Source: Variovorax boronicumulans (GTDB lineage: Bacteria > Pseudomonadota > Gammaproteobacteria > Burkholderiales > Burkholderiaceae_C). From it: a stretch of DNA of 64,000 bases. The stretch's first letter is position 1; each line of letters begins with the position of its first letter. The translations under genes and the position numbers were made by a program. The stretch covers positions 186,001 through 250,000 of the forward strand of contig NZ_JAUSSG010000004.1 in assembly GCF_030812215.1 (NCBI RefSeq). The letters run 5' to 3'. Below, in pieces: positions 53,619 to 62,951 of this stretch. The notes beneath the pieces were generated by a model. The model saw only the letters and a program-made list of their open reading frames with translations, ran no database searches and was not told the origin of the DNA.

Positions 53619-53648
53619 TTGTTCGTATACAGAACATTTGTTCGTATA
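53619..53648. promoter_or_regulatory. Putative PcaR (IclR) operator with direct repeats
   Basis: Two identical 11-bp repeats TTGTTCGTATA start at 53619 and 53638, 19 bases apart. The first is also the left arm of a hyphenated palindrome GTTC-GTATACA-GAAC (53621-53635). This lies between divergent pcaI and the IclR gene and resembles PcaR/PobR-type sites, which are built on repeated GTTCG elements. Confidence 0.7.
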
Positions 53649-53674
53649 ATGAATTCTAGAGAGGATCGCTCACC

Positions 53675-54469
53675 ATGGCAACCCAGCCCCCCAACACCCA
53701 TCACACCGAAACACCCGCCCCCGGCGACAGCTATGTGCAGTCGTTCGCGCGCGGCCTGCAGGTGATCCGCTCGTTCAGCGAGAGCGCGCCGCGCCAGACG
53801 CTGAGCGAGGTCGCCGCGGTCAGCGGGCTCACGCGGGCGGGTGCGCGGCGCATCCTGCTCACGCTGCAGGCGCTGGGCTATGTGGTGACCGACGGCAAGC
53901 TCTTCACGCTCACGCCGCGCATCCTCGACCTGGGCTTTGCGTATCTCTCGTCGATGCCGATCTGGAACCGCGCCGAGCCGGTGATGGAGGCGCTGGTGCA
54001 GCAGGTGCAGGAGTCGTGCTCGGCCGCGGTGCTCGATGCAACCGACATCGTCTACGTGCTGCGCGTGCCGACCAAGAAGATCATGCACATCAGCCTGGGC
54101 GTGGGCTCGCGACTGCCGGCGTACTGCACGTCATTGGGTCGCCTGCTGCTGGCCGACCTCGAAGACGACGAAGTGCGCGCGCGGCTCGAAGCTTCGAACA
54201 TCGAGGCGCTCACCAAGCACACGGTGACCGACATCGATGCGCTCATGGCCAAGGTCGCGCAGGCGCGCAAGCAGCAGTGGTGCCTGGTGAACCAGGAGCT
54301 CGAAGAAGGCCTCATCTCCGTGGCCGCGCCCATCGTCGACAAGCAGGGCCGCATGGTGGCCGCGCTCAACATCAGCGGGCAGGCGAACCGCACCAGCGCG
54401 AAGGTGATGCAGGAGACGATGCTGCCGGCGCTGATCGATGCGGCCAAGCAGGTCTCGCGGCTGCTCTAG
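53675..54469 (+). CDS. pcaR: IclR family regulator, PcaR type
   Basis: A 264-residue IclR regulator. The N-terminal winged helix (about 22-85) has SFARGLQVIRSFSE, then TLSEVAAVSGLTRAGARRILLTLQALGYV. The C-terminal effector domain includes VYVLRVPTKKIMHISLGVGSRLPAYCTSLGRLLLA and the late GRMVAALNISGQANRT. This matches the PcaR/PcaU/PobR subgroup that responds to 3-oxoadipate or protocatechuate. It is divergent from pcaIJ-pcaF and probably activates them through the repeats at 53619-53648. GAGAGGATCG precedes the ATG. Confidence 0.92.
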   Translation: MATQPPNTHHTETPAPGDSYVQSFARGLQVIRSFSESAPRQTLSEVAAVSGLTRAGARRILLTLQALGYVVTDGKLFTLTPRILDLGFAYLSSMPIWNRAEPVMEALVQQVQESCSAAVLDATDIVYVLRVPTKKIMHISLGVGSRLPAYCTSLGRLLLADLEDDEVRARLEASNIEALTKHTVTDIDALMAKVAQARKQQWCLVNQELEEGLISVAAPIVDKQGRMVAALNISGQANRTSAKVMQETMLPALIDAAKQVSRLL

Positions 54470-54499
54470 GCAACTCGCGCACAGCGGCCCAAGGCGGGA

Positions 54500-54595
54500 A
54501 ACACCGCGGAACCGGCTTCGCCGGGCCGCAGGTGTTGCCCCCGGTAGGGGGAAGGAGAAGCGACACGAAGTGCGCGAAGCCTGGGGGCGAGTCAA
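54500..54595. repeat. 96-bp dispersed hairpin repeat, copy A
   Basis: Nearly the same sequence as 62952-63047. It holds three potential stem-loops: GCGG(aa)CCGGC/GCCGG(g)CCGC, CCCC-cggt-a-GGGG and a longer GGCGAAGC/GCGAAGCC-type arm. It lies between the convergent pcaR and TctC genes and ends with the TCA that is the leftward stop codon of the TctC gene at 54592. Confidence 0.85.
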
Positions 54596-55596
54596 GCCTC
54601 CGAGCGGATGCCCTTCATGATGATCACGCCGCCCAGCCGCGCCGTGTCCGCGCGCATGCGGCGGGCCAGCGCCTCGGTCGTGCCGGGCTGCGCCTGCCAG
54701 CCGGTCTTGAGCAGCGCCTGCGCCACGTCGGGCATGCTGGTCACTTCGACCAGCGCCGCGTTGAGCCTGGCGACGGCGTTCTTGCTCATGCCCGCGGGCG
54801 CGGCCAGCGCGGTCCAGATTTCGAGGTCGGCGCCGCGCACGTCCGCATCGCGGATGGTGGGCAACTCGCTCGCCAGCGGGCTGCGCTCGGGCGAGGTGAC
54901 GCCAATGGCCTTGAGCTTGCCCGACTTCAGGTGCGGCAGCGCCAGGCCCGGCGGCAACAGGGCCAGCTGGATCTCTCCGGCAAGCAGGCCGGCGATCACC
55001 TGGGGGTTGCCGGTGTAGGGCTTGTGCTGCGCGGTGATGGCGGCGCGGCTCTTGAGGAGTTCCATGCCCAGGTGGCCCACGGTGCCCACGCCGGGCGTGC
55101 CGTACTTGCCGCCGGCGCCCAGGTTGCGCGCCCACAGCAGGAAGTCGGCCGGCGTCTTGCCGGCGGCGTTGCCCGACACCGCGAGCACCAGCGGCGCGGT
55201 GCCGACCATGCCGACGGGCGCGAAGTCTTTTTCGGGATCGAACGGGATCGCGGGATTCAGCAGCTTGGCGATGGTGAGGTTGCCGTTGATCAGCGCGCCG
55301 ACGGTGTGGTCGTCGGTCGCCTTGGCCACCTGGTCGGCCACGAGGTTGCCGCTGGAGCCGGGCTTGTTCTCGACCGTGACCGGCTGGCGCAGGATCTTCG
55401 AAAGCGGCTCGGCGATGGCACGGGCCGCGAGGTCGGGCGAGGCACCGGCGGGAAAGCCCACGAGGATGCGCACGGGCTTGGTGGGCCATGCGGCTTCGCC
55501 GGCCGCCGGCTTCTGCTGGGACCACGCGCCGGGCGCGAACAACGAGGTGGCAACTGCCGCGGCGCCGCCTTCGAGCAAGCGGCGTTTGGTGATCAT
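54592..55596 (-). CDS. TctC/Bug-type solute receptor 4
   Basis: A 334-residue periplasmic receptor. The N-terminus MITKRRLLEGGAAAVATSLFAPGAWSQ is a signal peptide with a twin-basic start, possibly Tat-like (KRRLLEG), and the mature part begins WPTKPVRILVGFPAGASPDLAARA. VTVENKPGSSGNLVADQ and YGTPGVGTVGHLGMELL fit the family. The ATG at 55596 is preferred to a TTG one codon upstream. It is the last gene of the 54.6-63.6 kb operon and ends at the conserved 96-bp repeat, which supplies its stop codon. Confidence 0.9.
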   Translation of the reverse strand: MITKRRLLEGGAAAVATSLFAPGAWSQQKPAAGEAAWPTKPVRILVGFPAGASPDLAARAIAEPLSKILRQPVTVENKPGSSGNLVADQVAKATDDHTVGALINGNLTIAKLLNPAIPFDPEKDFAPVGMVGTAPLVLAVSGNAAGKTPADFLLWARNLGAGGKYGTPGVGTVGHLGMELLKSRAAITAQHKPYTGNPQVIAGLLAGEIQLALLPPGLALPHLKSGKLKAIGVTSPERSPLASELPTIRDADVRGADLEIWTALAAPAGMSKNAVARLNAALVEVTSMPDVAQALLKTGWQAQPGTTEALARRMRADTARLGGVIIMKGIRSEA

Positions 55597-55729
55597 CAAG
55601 GGAGACTCCAGAGCGATGAAAGAAGTGATGAAATGTCACCACATTGTTTCAAACGTTACAGGATCGTGCTGCACCGCGCAAGTCCGAAGGAGGTTCACGC
55701 GGGGCCATTTCGCGTCAGGCGACAGCATG

Positions 55730-56746
55730 TCATCTGCGTGGTGAAGCCCCGAGCAATCGCCGCTGCGTCGGAAAAAGCGACCAGCCCCAGCGCTGCTGCG
55801 CGTAGCCCCAGAGGCCCTGCTTGAAGAACAGCGTGACGAGGATCGCAAGCAGCCCCAGCCCCAGCAGATACCAGGTGCCGTAGTCGCTCAGGAACTTGTT
55901 GAGCGCCCAGAAGATGAGCGCGCCCACCAGCGGCCCTTCGATGCGGCCGATGCCGCCGATGACCACCATGAAGATGGCGAAAGCCGTCCAGTTGACGCTG
56001 AAAGCCGCATCGGGGCTGATGCGCAGGTTGCCCACGAAGTACAGCGCGCCCGCGAGCCCCGCACCGAAGGCCGCGACCACATACACCGCGAGCTTCATGC
56101 GCGCGACCGGAATGCCCTGCGATTCGGCCGCCACTTCGTTGTCGCGAATGGCCAGCAGCGCGAGCCCGCGCTTGCTGCGCAAGAAGAGGTACACGAGCGC
56201 GATGGCCGCGACCACGCAGGCCAGCGCCATCCAGTAGGTGGTGCGCTCGCGCGTGGCCTTCTCGATGCCGCGCAGCGCGGTGAGCGTGGTCCCCGAGCCG
56301 CCGCCGACCGCCGACACGTTGGCGAAGCTCAGGCGGAACACCTCGGCGATGACCCAGGTGCCGATCGCGAAGTACCCGCCCGACAAGCGAAACGCGACGA
56401 ACGACACGGGCACCGCGACGAGCCCCGCAGCCAGCGCGCCCAACGGGATCGCCACGAACGGATTGACGCCCGCGAAGTTGCCGAGCATCAGCATCACATA
56501 ACCGCCGAAGCCGAAGAAGGCCTGCTGCCCGATGCTCACCATGCCGCCGTAGCCCGCGAGCAGGTTCCACATCATCGCGAAGATGAAGTAGCAGGCGATC
56601 TCGACGAACTCGCGCATCCAGCTCGATTCGCCCCAGAACGGCAAGCTTGCGGCAATCAGTACGAGCGCGATGCCGGTGATGAGCGCGGTGCGGCTCGCGG
56701 CGGTGGCGCGCTCGACGGCGATGAGGGGTGGGGGCATGTTCGTCAT
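55730..56746 (-). CDS. Branched-chain-type ABC transporter permease (LivM-like)
   Basis: A 338-residue permease of the LivM family with about nine membrane helices. The segment MWNLLAGYGGMVSIGQQAFFGFGGYVMLML and the cytoplasmic ALLAIRDNEVAAESQGIPVARMKLAVYVVAA loop, which contacts the ATPases, are characteristic. The ATG overlaps the LivH-like stop codon as ATGA. In this operon it should import an aromatic compound or related acid rather than amino acids, judged by the neighbouring ring-cleavage genes. Confidence 0.9.
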   Translation of the reverse strand: MTNMPPPLIAVERATAASRTALITGIALVLIAASLPFWGESSWMREFVEIACYFIFAMMWNLLAGYGGMVSIGQQAFFGFGGYVMLMLGNFAGVNPFVAIPLGALAAGLVAVPVSFVAFRLSGGYFAIGTWVIAEVFRLSFANVSAVGGGSGTTLTALRGIEKATRERTTYWMALACVVAAIALVYLFLRSKRGLALLAIRDNEVAAESQGIPVARMKLAVYVVAAFGAGLAGALYFVGNLRISPDAAFSVNWTAFAIFMVVIGGIGRIEGPLVGALIFWALNKFLSDYGTWYLLGLGLLAILVTLFFKQGLWGYAQQRWGWSLFPTQRRLLGASPRR

Positions 56747-57606
56747 CCGCGTGTCTTTGGAAAAAGGCCTTGCGGCCGCAGCACCAGCACGACCAGGAAC
56801 ACGATGTGCCCGAACCAGATGCCCCAGCCCGGGTCGAGCCGGAAGCCGATCTGCTGCGTGATCCCCAGGATCATCGCGCCGGCCAGCGTGCCCCAGAACG
56901 AGCCCATGCCGCCGATGATCACGGCCTCGAAGGCGAAGAGCAGCAGCAGCGGGCCGTCCGAAGGCGACACCGTCGTGCGCATGCCCTGCAGCGCGCCCGC
57001 GACGGCGATCAGCACGAAGGCGATGGCGGTCGCGAAGGCGTAGACCTTCTTTGCATCGAGCCCCATGAGCTCGGCGATCTCGCGGTCGTCGGACACGGCG
57101 CGGAACGACCGGCCCAGCGCGGTGCGCGCAAAGAGCCATTGCAGCGCGCCCGTCGCAACCACTGCGATGGCCAGCACGATCAGCGGCAGCACGCCGAGCG
57201 AGAGCGATTCGCCGAGCGCCAGGCCCTGTGTGTTGAGCCCGTTCGTCTCGATGGCGCGCGGATCGGCAGAGAACAGTTCGAGCAACAGGTTCTGGATGAC
57301 GATCGACAGGCCGAAGGTGACGACGAGCGATGGCAGCGGGTCTTTGCCGAGCGTTCCATTCAGCACGTAGCGCTGCAGCGCATAGCCGAATGCGAAGGCG
57401 ATGGGCAACACCGCGAGCGCGACGAGCCACGGCACCGCATCGCCCGCGAGCGACACGCCCGCAATGACGGCGAACGCGCCGAGGATGATGAAGTCCCCCT
57501 GCGCCGTGTTGGTGAGCCGCATGACCCCGAACATCAGCGACTGGCCGAGCGCGAACAGCGTGTAGAGGCCGCCGAGCAGCACGCCCTGTACGAGGGTTTC
57601 AAGCAT
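56743..57606 (-). CDS. Branched-chain-type ABC transporter permease (LivH-like)
   Basis: A 287-residue LivH-type permease with about eight helices. It begins VQGVLLGGLYTLFALGQSLMFGVMRLTNTAQGDFIILGA and contains the coupling loop FRAVSDDREIAELMGLDAKKVYAFATAIAF. The end overlaps the LivM-like start, and its own start overlaps the LivF-like gene by eight bases. It forms the heterodimeric channel with the LivM-like protein. Confidence 0.9.
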   Translation of the reverse strand: MLETLVQGVLLGGLYTLFALGQSLMFGVMRLTNTAQGDFIILGAFAVIAGVSLAGDAVPWLVALAVLPIAFAFGYALQRYVLNGTLGKDPLPSLVVTFGLSIVIQNLLLELFSADPRAIETNGLNTQGLALGESLSLGVLPLIVLAIAVVATGALQWLFARTALGRSFRAVSDDREIAELMGLDAKKVYAFATAIAFVLIAVAGALQGMRTTVSPSDGPLLLLFAFEAVIIGGMGSFWGTLAGAMILGITQQIGFRLDPGWGIWFGHIVFLVVLVLRPQGLFPKTRG

Positions 57607-58318
57607 GCGCCGCCTCCATGCCGAAGTAGGCCTCTGAGATCTGCTCGCGCGTGAGATCGGCGGACCTGCCTTCGAGCGACACGCGCCCTTCCTGCAAGCA
57701 GTAGATGCGCTGCGACACCTGCCGCGCCATCGTCACGTCCTGCTCGACGATGACCACCGTCATGCCCTCGCCGGTGATGGTGGGCATGGCGGCATAGATC
57801 TCGCGGATGACGATGGGCGCAAGGCCGAGCGAGAGCTCATCGCACAGCAGCACCTCGGGGTTGCTCATGAGCGCGCGGCCGAGCGCGACCATCTGTTGCT
57901 GGCCGCCCGAGAGCGAGGTGCCGGGGTTGTGACGCTTCTCGGCGAGGATGGGGAACAGCGCGTAGAGACGCTGCAGGTTCCACGGCCCCTTGCGGCGGGC
58001 GGTGCCGCCCATCAGCAGGTTCTCTTCGACGCTGAGGCTGGGAAAGAGGCGGCGGCCTTCGGGGACCATGGCGAGGCCGCGGCGGACGATTTCGCCGGGC
58101 GGCATGCCGCCCATCGGTTCGCCTTTGAAAAGGATCGCTTCGCGGGGTGCTCGCACGAGGCCGGTCAGGCTCTTGAGGAATGTCGATTTGCCCGCGCCAT
58201 TGGCGCCGATGATCGCGACGAGTTCGCCGGCGGCGAGCGAGAAGTCGATGCCGAAGAGCGCCTGCGCATCGCCGTAGAAGGCTTTCAGGGCGTGGGTGGT
58301 GAGCAGTGGCGCGCTCAT
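57599..58318 (-). CDS. ABC transporter ATPase (LivF-like)
   Basis: A 239-residue ATPase with Walker A (GANGAGKST), signature LSGGQQQMVALGRAL and Walker B (VLLCDELSLGL). Lengths and the segment RRGLAMVPEGRRLFPSLSVEENL identify the LivF branch. Its ATG overlaps the LivG-like stop codon as ATGA, indicating coupled translation. Confidence 0.92.
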   Translation of the reverse strand: MSAPLLTTHALKAFYGDAQALFGIDFSLAAGELVAIIGANGAGKSTFLKSLTGLVRAPREAILFKGEPMGGMPPGEIVRRGLAMVPEGRRLFPSLSVEENLLMGGTARRKGPWNLQRLYALFPILAEKRHNPGTSLSGGQQQMVALGRALMSNPEVLLCDELSLGLAPIVIREIYAAMPTITGEGMTVVIVEQDVTMARQVSQRIYCLQEGRVSLEGRSADLTREQISEAYFGMEAAHA

Positions 58319-59034
58319 GCTTCCATCCCCATGTACACGCGCCGCACTTCCGGATCGTTCATCACCGCGCGCGGTTCGCCCTCCGCCAGCTTCTGCCCGA
58401 AATTGATGACGAACAACCGGTCCGCCAGCGACAGCAGCGCATGCACCACGTGCTCGATCCAGATCATCGTCACGCCGCGCGCCTTGATGCGCTTGAGCTC
58501 ATCGACCAGCACCGCGGCCTCGGGCTCGGTGAGCCCGCCTGCGATTTCGTCGAGCAGCAGCAACTGCGGCTTCGTCGCCAATGCACGCGCCAGTTCGAGG
58601 CGCTTGCGGTCGAGCAGCGTGAGCCCGCCAGCCGGCTTGTTCGCATGCGCCATCAAGCCCGTCTGCTCCAGCACTTCGTGCGCCGTGCGCCAGGCCTCGC
58701 GCTCGGTCTGCTGTCCGCCGAAGCAGGCCGCGGTCACGAGGTTCTCGAACACGCTCATGTTGCCGAACGGCTGCGGCACCTGGTAGCTGCGGCCGATGCC
58801 CGCGTGGCAGCGCTGGTGCGGCTTGAGCCGCGTCACGTCGCGGCCCGCGTATTCGACGCGCCCCGCATCGACGCGCGCGTCGCCCGAGATCAGGTTGAAC
58901 AGCGTGGTCTTGCCCGCGCCGTTCGGCCCGAGGATGCCCAGCGTCTCGCCCTCGGTCACCGCGAGCGAAATGTCGTCGGTGACCTTGAGCGCGCCGTAAG
59001 CCTTGCTCACGGCATGCAGTGCCAGCAGCGCCAT
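58315..59034 (-). CDS. ABC transporter ATPase (LivG-like)
   Basis: A 239-residue ATPase with Walker A (GPNGAGKTT), a LivG-type signature region (GGLTLLDRKRLELARAL) and Walker B (LLLLDEIAGGL). The phrase GRDVTRLKPHQRCHAGIGRSYQVPQPFGNMSVFENL is the LivG lid region. It begins four bases after the binding-protein gene, so the five transporter genes form one unit. Confidence 0.92.
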   Translation of the reverse strand: MALLALHAVSKAYGALKVTDDISLAVTEGETLGILGPNGAGKTTLFNLISGDARVDAGRVEYAGRDVTRLKPHQRCHAGIGRSYQVPQPFGNMSVFENLVTAACFGGQQTEREAWRTAHEVLEQTGLMAHANKPAGGLTLLDRKRLELARALATKPQLLLLDEIAGGLTEPEAAVLVDELKRIKARGVTMIWIEHVVHALLSLADRLFVINFGQKLAEGEPRAVMNDPEVRRVYMGMEA

Positions 59035-59038
59035 GACG

Positions 59039-60292
59039 TCAGAGCAGCCGCAGCGTGCCGCCGGCCGGAATGCTCCTGGCCGCTTCGTTGTTCACGATGG
59101 TGAGCTCGACCTTGTACTTCTTGCCCTTGCCCCACTGGCCGAGCACGAGCGGCGTCTTGCTCACGTTCTTGAACGGCCCCTGCCCGCCCCATTTCACCGG
59201 GCCGACCACGGAGTTGATCGAGGTCGACGCGACGGCGTCGCGCACGTCGCCGGCCTTCAGCGACTTGGCGCGCGACAGCGCATTCGCCGCCACTTCGAAC
59301 AGCGCATGCGCGAAGCCGATGGGCTGCGTCCACTGCTTCTTCGCACCGGCTTCGTAAGCATCGGCCAGCGCCTTCGCGCTCTGCTGCGTGAGGCTCGATG
59401 TGAACGGATGCGACGGGCTCCACCACACCTCGGTCGAGAGGCCGTCGCCCAGGTCGCCCAGCGCCTCGATCGCGCCGGGGAACAAGAGCGCCTTGCCCAG
59501 CGTGATGACCTTGGGCTTGAAGCCCTGCTGCCGCGCCTGCGTGAGGAAGGTCTTGGCATCGGGCGGAATCACCACGCCGGTGACGATCTCCACGCCCTCT
59601 TTCTTGAATGCCGCGATCTGCGCGCTGAAGTCCTGCGTGCCGTTCTGAAAGCGACCCGGGTCGGTGAGCGTGAAGCCCATCTGCGCGAGCGGTTTGGGAA
59701 AACCCAGTTCCTTGTCGCCCCACGCATTGCCGTCGCCGTCGTTCGGGAACAGGCCGCCGACCTTCTTGTTGGTGGCGAGCGTCTTCCAGCCGTTGGTGTA
59801 GTTGGCGATGACGTCTTCGAGCCCCCAGAACAGGTGGTACGTCCAGTTGAAGCCTTTCGCCGGATCGCCCTTGCGGCCGAAGAACCACGGCTGCCACGGC
59901 ACCACGCTGGAGATGCACGGCACCTCGTTGAGTTCGCACGCATCGCTCACCGGGTTGGCGGTTTCGGGCGTTCCTGCCGTGAGCACCAGCGCAACCTTGT
60001 CCTTCAGGATCAGGTCGTTGGCCACCTCGCCCGCGCGGTTGGGGTTCGACTGGCTGTCCTTCAGCACGATCTGCACCGCGTACCTCTTGCCGCCGACGCT
60101 GATGCCGTCCTTGAACGCGGTCTTCATCTGCTCGATGACCCACTTGTCCGCTTCGCCGAAGGGCGCGAGCGGGCCGGTCTGCGGCGAGACATAACCGATC
60201 TTGAGCGTGTCGGCCGCGAACACCAGCGGTGCCGCGCCCGAGGCCACGAGTGCGGCGGTGGCCTGCGTGAACTGTCTGCGATTGAATGTCAT
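59039..60292 (-). CDS. ABC transporter substrate-binding protein (LivK/Leu-binding family)
   Basis: A 417-residue periplasmic binding protein of the Leu/Ile/Val-binding family, with a signal peptide ending near SGAAPLVFA (about 27) and a mature start LKIGYVSPQTGPLAPFGEADKW. Members with this opening often bind aromatic acids or amide-like ligands in Burkholderiales. It lies between the semialdehyde dehydrogenase and the ATPase genes, so a hydroquinone precursor such as an aryl ketone, hydroxybenzoate or phenolic acid is a sensible candidate ligand. Confidence 0.9.
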   Translation of the reverse strand: MTFNRRQFTQATAALVASGAAPLVFAADTLKIGYVSPQTGPLAPFGEADKWVIEQMKTAFKDGISVGGKRYAVQIVLKDSQSNPNRAGEVANDLILKDKVALVLTAGTPETANPVSDACELNEVPCISSVVPWQPWFFGRKGDPAKGFNWTYHLFWGLEDVIANYTNGWKTLATNKKVGGLFPNDGDGNAWGDKELGFPKPLAQMGFTLTDPGRFQNGTQDFSAQIAAFKKEGVEIVTGVVIPPDAKTFLTQARQQGFKPKVITLGKALLFPGAIEALGDLGDGLSTEVWWSPSHPFTSSLTQQSAKALADAYEAGAKKQWTQPIGFAHALFEVAANALSRAKSLKAGDVRDAVASTSINSVVGPVKWGGQGPFKNVSKTPLVLGQWGKGKKYKVELTIVNNEAARSIPAGGTLRLL

Positions 60293-60343
60293 GGTTGTCT
60301 CCGTCTCGTGTTTGTGTTTGTGGTGCCGCCTGAACGGGGCCGG

Positions 60344-61822
60344 TCAGCGCGCGAAGTGCGGCGGTATCTGCGCGTCGACGTTCACCCACACGCTCTTGAC
60401 CTGCGTGTATTCGCGCATCGCGTCGAACCCCATCTCGCGGCCATAGCCGCTCTGGCCGACGCCGCCGAAGGGCGAGCCCGGGTTCACGCGCTTGTAGCTG
60501 TTGATCCAGACCATGCCGGCGTGCAGGTCGCGCGCGACCTTGTGGGCGCGCTGCAGGTCGCGGGTCCAGAGGCCGCTGCCCAGGCCGTAGTCGGTGCCGT
60601 TGGCAATCTGCATCGCCTCTTCGTCGTTCTTGAAGGTGAGCACGGTGACGAAAGGGCCGAAGACTTCTTCCTGCGCGACGCGGTCCTTGTACGACTTCGC
60701 GCGCATCACCGTGGGTTCGACATAGCAACCCTGGGCAAGATCGCCGCCGGGCGACTTGCCACCCGCAAGCAGTTCGCCGCCCTCACCTTGCGCCACTTCC
60801 ACATAGCTCAGAACGCGCTCGCGGTGCTGCGCACTCGTGAGGGGACCCATCTCGGTCGCATCGTCGAGCGGGTTGCCCAGGCGAATCGACTTCGCGAGCG
60901 GAATGAACTGCTCGAGGAACGCATCGGCGATCTTCTCGTGCAGCATGAGCCGCGAGCCCGCGATGCAGGCCTGCCCCTGGTTGTGAAAGATGGCCCAGGC
61001 GCTGCCATTGACGGCCGCCTGCAGGTTCGCATCCTCGAACACGATGTTCGGACCCTTGCCGCCGAGTTCGAGCTGCACCTTCTTCAGGTTGCCCGCGCTG
61101 GCCTGCACGATGCGCCGGCCCGTCGCGGTGCTGCCGGTGAAGGCGATCTTCGCGATCTCCGGATGCTCGGCGACGTACTGGCCCGCGACGCTGCCCAGGC
61201 CCGGCAGCATGTTGACCACGCCGGGCGGCAGGCCCGCCTCGGCCATCAGCTCGGCGATGCGCAGCGAACTGAGCGGCGTGATCTCGGCCGGCTTCATCAC
61301 GATGCAATTGCCGGCCGCGAGCGCGGGCGCCATTTTCCAGCTCGTGAACATCAGCGGGAAGTTCCACGGCACGACCTGGCCGACGATGCCCACGGGCTCG
61401 CGCAGCGTGTAGTTGAGGAAGCCCTCCTCCACCGGAATGGTCTCGCCCTGGAACTTGTCGGCCATGCCGCCGAAGTAGCGGAAGCACGCCGCCGTGCGCG
61501 GCACGTCGAGGCGGCGCGAATCGCGGATCGGATGGCCGGTGTCCAGCGATTCGAGGCGGGCGAGTTCTTCGCCGTTGGCCTCGATGAGGTCGGCGAGCTT
61601 GAGCAGGATGCGGCCGCGGTCGGCGGCGGCCATGCGGCTCCATTTCGGGAACGCGCGCTTGGCGGCGGCGACGGCCTTGTCGACGTCGGCCTTGCCCGCA
61701 AGCGCGACATCGACGATGGGCGTGTTGTCGTGCGGGTTGAGCGTGGCGAGGGTCTCGCCGGATTCGGCATCGACGAAGCGGCCGTCGATGAAGAGCTGGT
61801 GGCGGATGGATGGCGCAGGCAT
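60344..61822 (-). CDS. hapE: Aldehyde dehydrogenase, probable 4-hydroxymuconic semialdehyde dehydrogenase
   Basis: A 492-residue NAD(P)-dependent aldehyde dehydrogenase. The catalytic glutamate lies in LELGGKGPN, the nucleophilic cysteine in NQGQACIAGSR, and the coenzyme loop in FTGSTATGRRI. Full family length. Because the two hydroquinone dioxygenase subunits are encoded just upstream, I propose that it oxidises 4-hydroxymuconic semialdehyde to maleylacetate, like HapE/PnpE. That substrate is inferred from gene order; betaine- or hydroxymuconic-type aldehyde dehydrogenases share the same motifs. Confidence 0.82.
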   Translation of the reverse strand: MPAPSIRHQLFIDGRFVDAESGETLATLNPHDNTPIVDVALAGKADVDKAVAAAKRAFPKWSRMAAADRGRILLKLADLIEANGEELARLESLDTGHPIRDSRRLDVPRTAACFRYFGGMADKFQGETIPVEEGFLNYTLREPVGIVGQVVPWNFPLMFTSWKMAPALAAGNCIVMKPAEITPLSSLRIAELMAEAGLPPGVVNMLPGLGSVAGQYVAEHPEIAKIAFTGSTATGRRIVQASAGNLKKVQLELGGKGPNIVFEDANLQAAVNGSAWAIFHNQGQACIAGSRLMLHEKIADAFLEQFIPLAKSIRLGNPLDDATEMGPLTSAQHRERVLSYVEVAQGEGGELLAGGKSPGGDLAQGCYVEPTVMRAKSYKDRVAQEEVFGPFVTVLTFKNDEEAMQIANGTDYGLGSGLWTRDLQRAHKVARDLHAGMVWINSYKRVNPGSPFGGVGQSGYGREMGFDAMREYTQVKSVWVNVDAQIPPHFAR

Positions 61823-61893
61823 GAGTTTCCTCTCCCTCCCCGCGAAGGGGAGAGTTGGATGGAGCGTTGGGGGGCGAAGGGAAAGAAGGCCGG

Positions 61894-62901
61894 TCAGAAC
61901 TGGACCGGGATCTCCGGGCTCTCGCCCTTCTGGATCTCGTAGACCAGGCTGGGCGAGCCGTTCTCCCACACCAGCAGCATCGAGCGCTTGGGGCTGAAGC
62001 CCTGGTGGCGGCAGTACGCGGGCATGGCGGCCATGTCGCCGGCCTTCATGATCACGCGGGCCATGGGCTTGCCGGTGTTCTTGTCGCCGCAGTCCCAGTG
62101 GATCTCGTCGGTCATCTGGAAGAACCACTCGACGCGGTCGTTGCCGTGGATGATCGGCAGGATGTGCTCCTCGGTCGTCGGGCACATGTAGCTGTGCTTC
62201 ACCACCGAGGTGAAGCTCGGGTTCCACGTGACCTGCGAGCGGCTCAGGAAGCCGAAAAGATTGAAGGCATGCACCTCGTTCTCGAAGCCGGGCTCGGGGT
62301 GCAGTTCGGGCTGGGCCTGCGGCACGTCGGCGAAGGCGCGGTTGATGGGCGCGCCGCGCTCGTCGCTGCGCAGGTCGAGGTCGCCCTTCAGGCCCACGCA
62401 GCGCTTGGCGAGCTCGCGCGCCCTCGTGATCTTGGCGGTGTTGTTGCCGCTCTTGCGGCCGTAGGGCGAGCCGGTTTCCTGCGGCGCACTGAAGGGGTCG
62501 AAGCTCTCGTTGGTCCAGTCGTCGAGCATCGCCTCGAAGGTGGCGCGGATCTGCGCGGTCGGAAAGTTCTCGAGCAGGTCGATGCCCGCGTCCTTCATCG
62601 TGCCGTTGAAGCTGCCGGCATAGAGGTCGACCGAGTCGTAGTGGTTGACGGTGCCGAACACGTCGTCGAAATTGACCCAGCCGTAGAAGAAGCCCCAGGC
62701 CACGTCGCGCATCAGTGCGCGCAGGTAGTTGCCGGCGTCCATGGTGTGGCTCATGGGCCGGCCGTCGCGGGTCTTCCAGCCGATGTGCACGAAGTATTCG
62801 TCGCGGCGAAAGCGGAAGCTGCCAAGCGAAAAATCCTTGTAGCCGAGCGTGGCATCGGGCTGCGATGCGATCACGCGGGCGAGTTCTGCGGGTGCGTTCA
62901 T
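61894..62901 (-). CDS. hapD: Hydroquinone 1,2-dioxygenase large subunit
   Basis: A 335-residue protein matching the roughly 38-kDa beta subunit of two-component hydroquinone dioxygenases (HapD/PnpD/HqdB type), Fe(II) enzymes that open hydroquinone to 4-hydroxymuconic semialdehyde. Notable segments are WGFFYGWVNFDDVFGTVNHYDSVDLYAGSFN, KHSYMCPTTEEHILPIIHGNDRVEWFFQM and MPAYCRHQGFSPKRSMLLVWENG, with several histidines and acids able to hold iron. The assignment rests on memory of the family plus the small subunit and dehydrogenase beside it. The start MNAPAELARV at 62901 is chosen; upstream frame runs into the 96-bp repeat. Confidence 0.82.
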   Translation of the reverse strand: MNAPAELARVIASQPDATLGYKDFSLGSFRFRRDEYFVHIGWKTRDGRPMSHTMDAGNYLRALMRDVAWGFFYGWVNFDDVFGTVNHYDSVDLYAGSFNGTMKDAGIDLLENFPTAQIRATFEAMLDDWTNESFDPFSAPQETGSPYGRKSGNNTAKITRARELAKRCVGLKGDLDLRSDERGAPINRAFADVPQAQPELHPEPGFENEVHAFNLFGFLSRSQVTWNPSFTSVVKHSYMCPTTEEHILPIIHGNDRVEWFFQMTDEIHWDCGDKNTGKPMARVIMKAGDMAAMPAYCRHQGFSPKRSMLLVWENGSPSLVYEIQKGESPEIPVQF

Positions 62902-62951
62902 GGTGCTTTCCTCATCTGGTCTTGAATGTTCAAGTGCCGTGTCTTTCGTGG

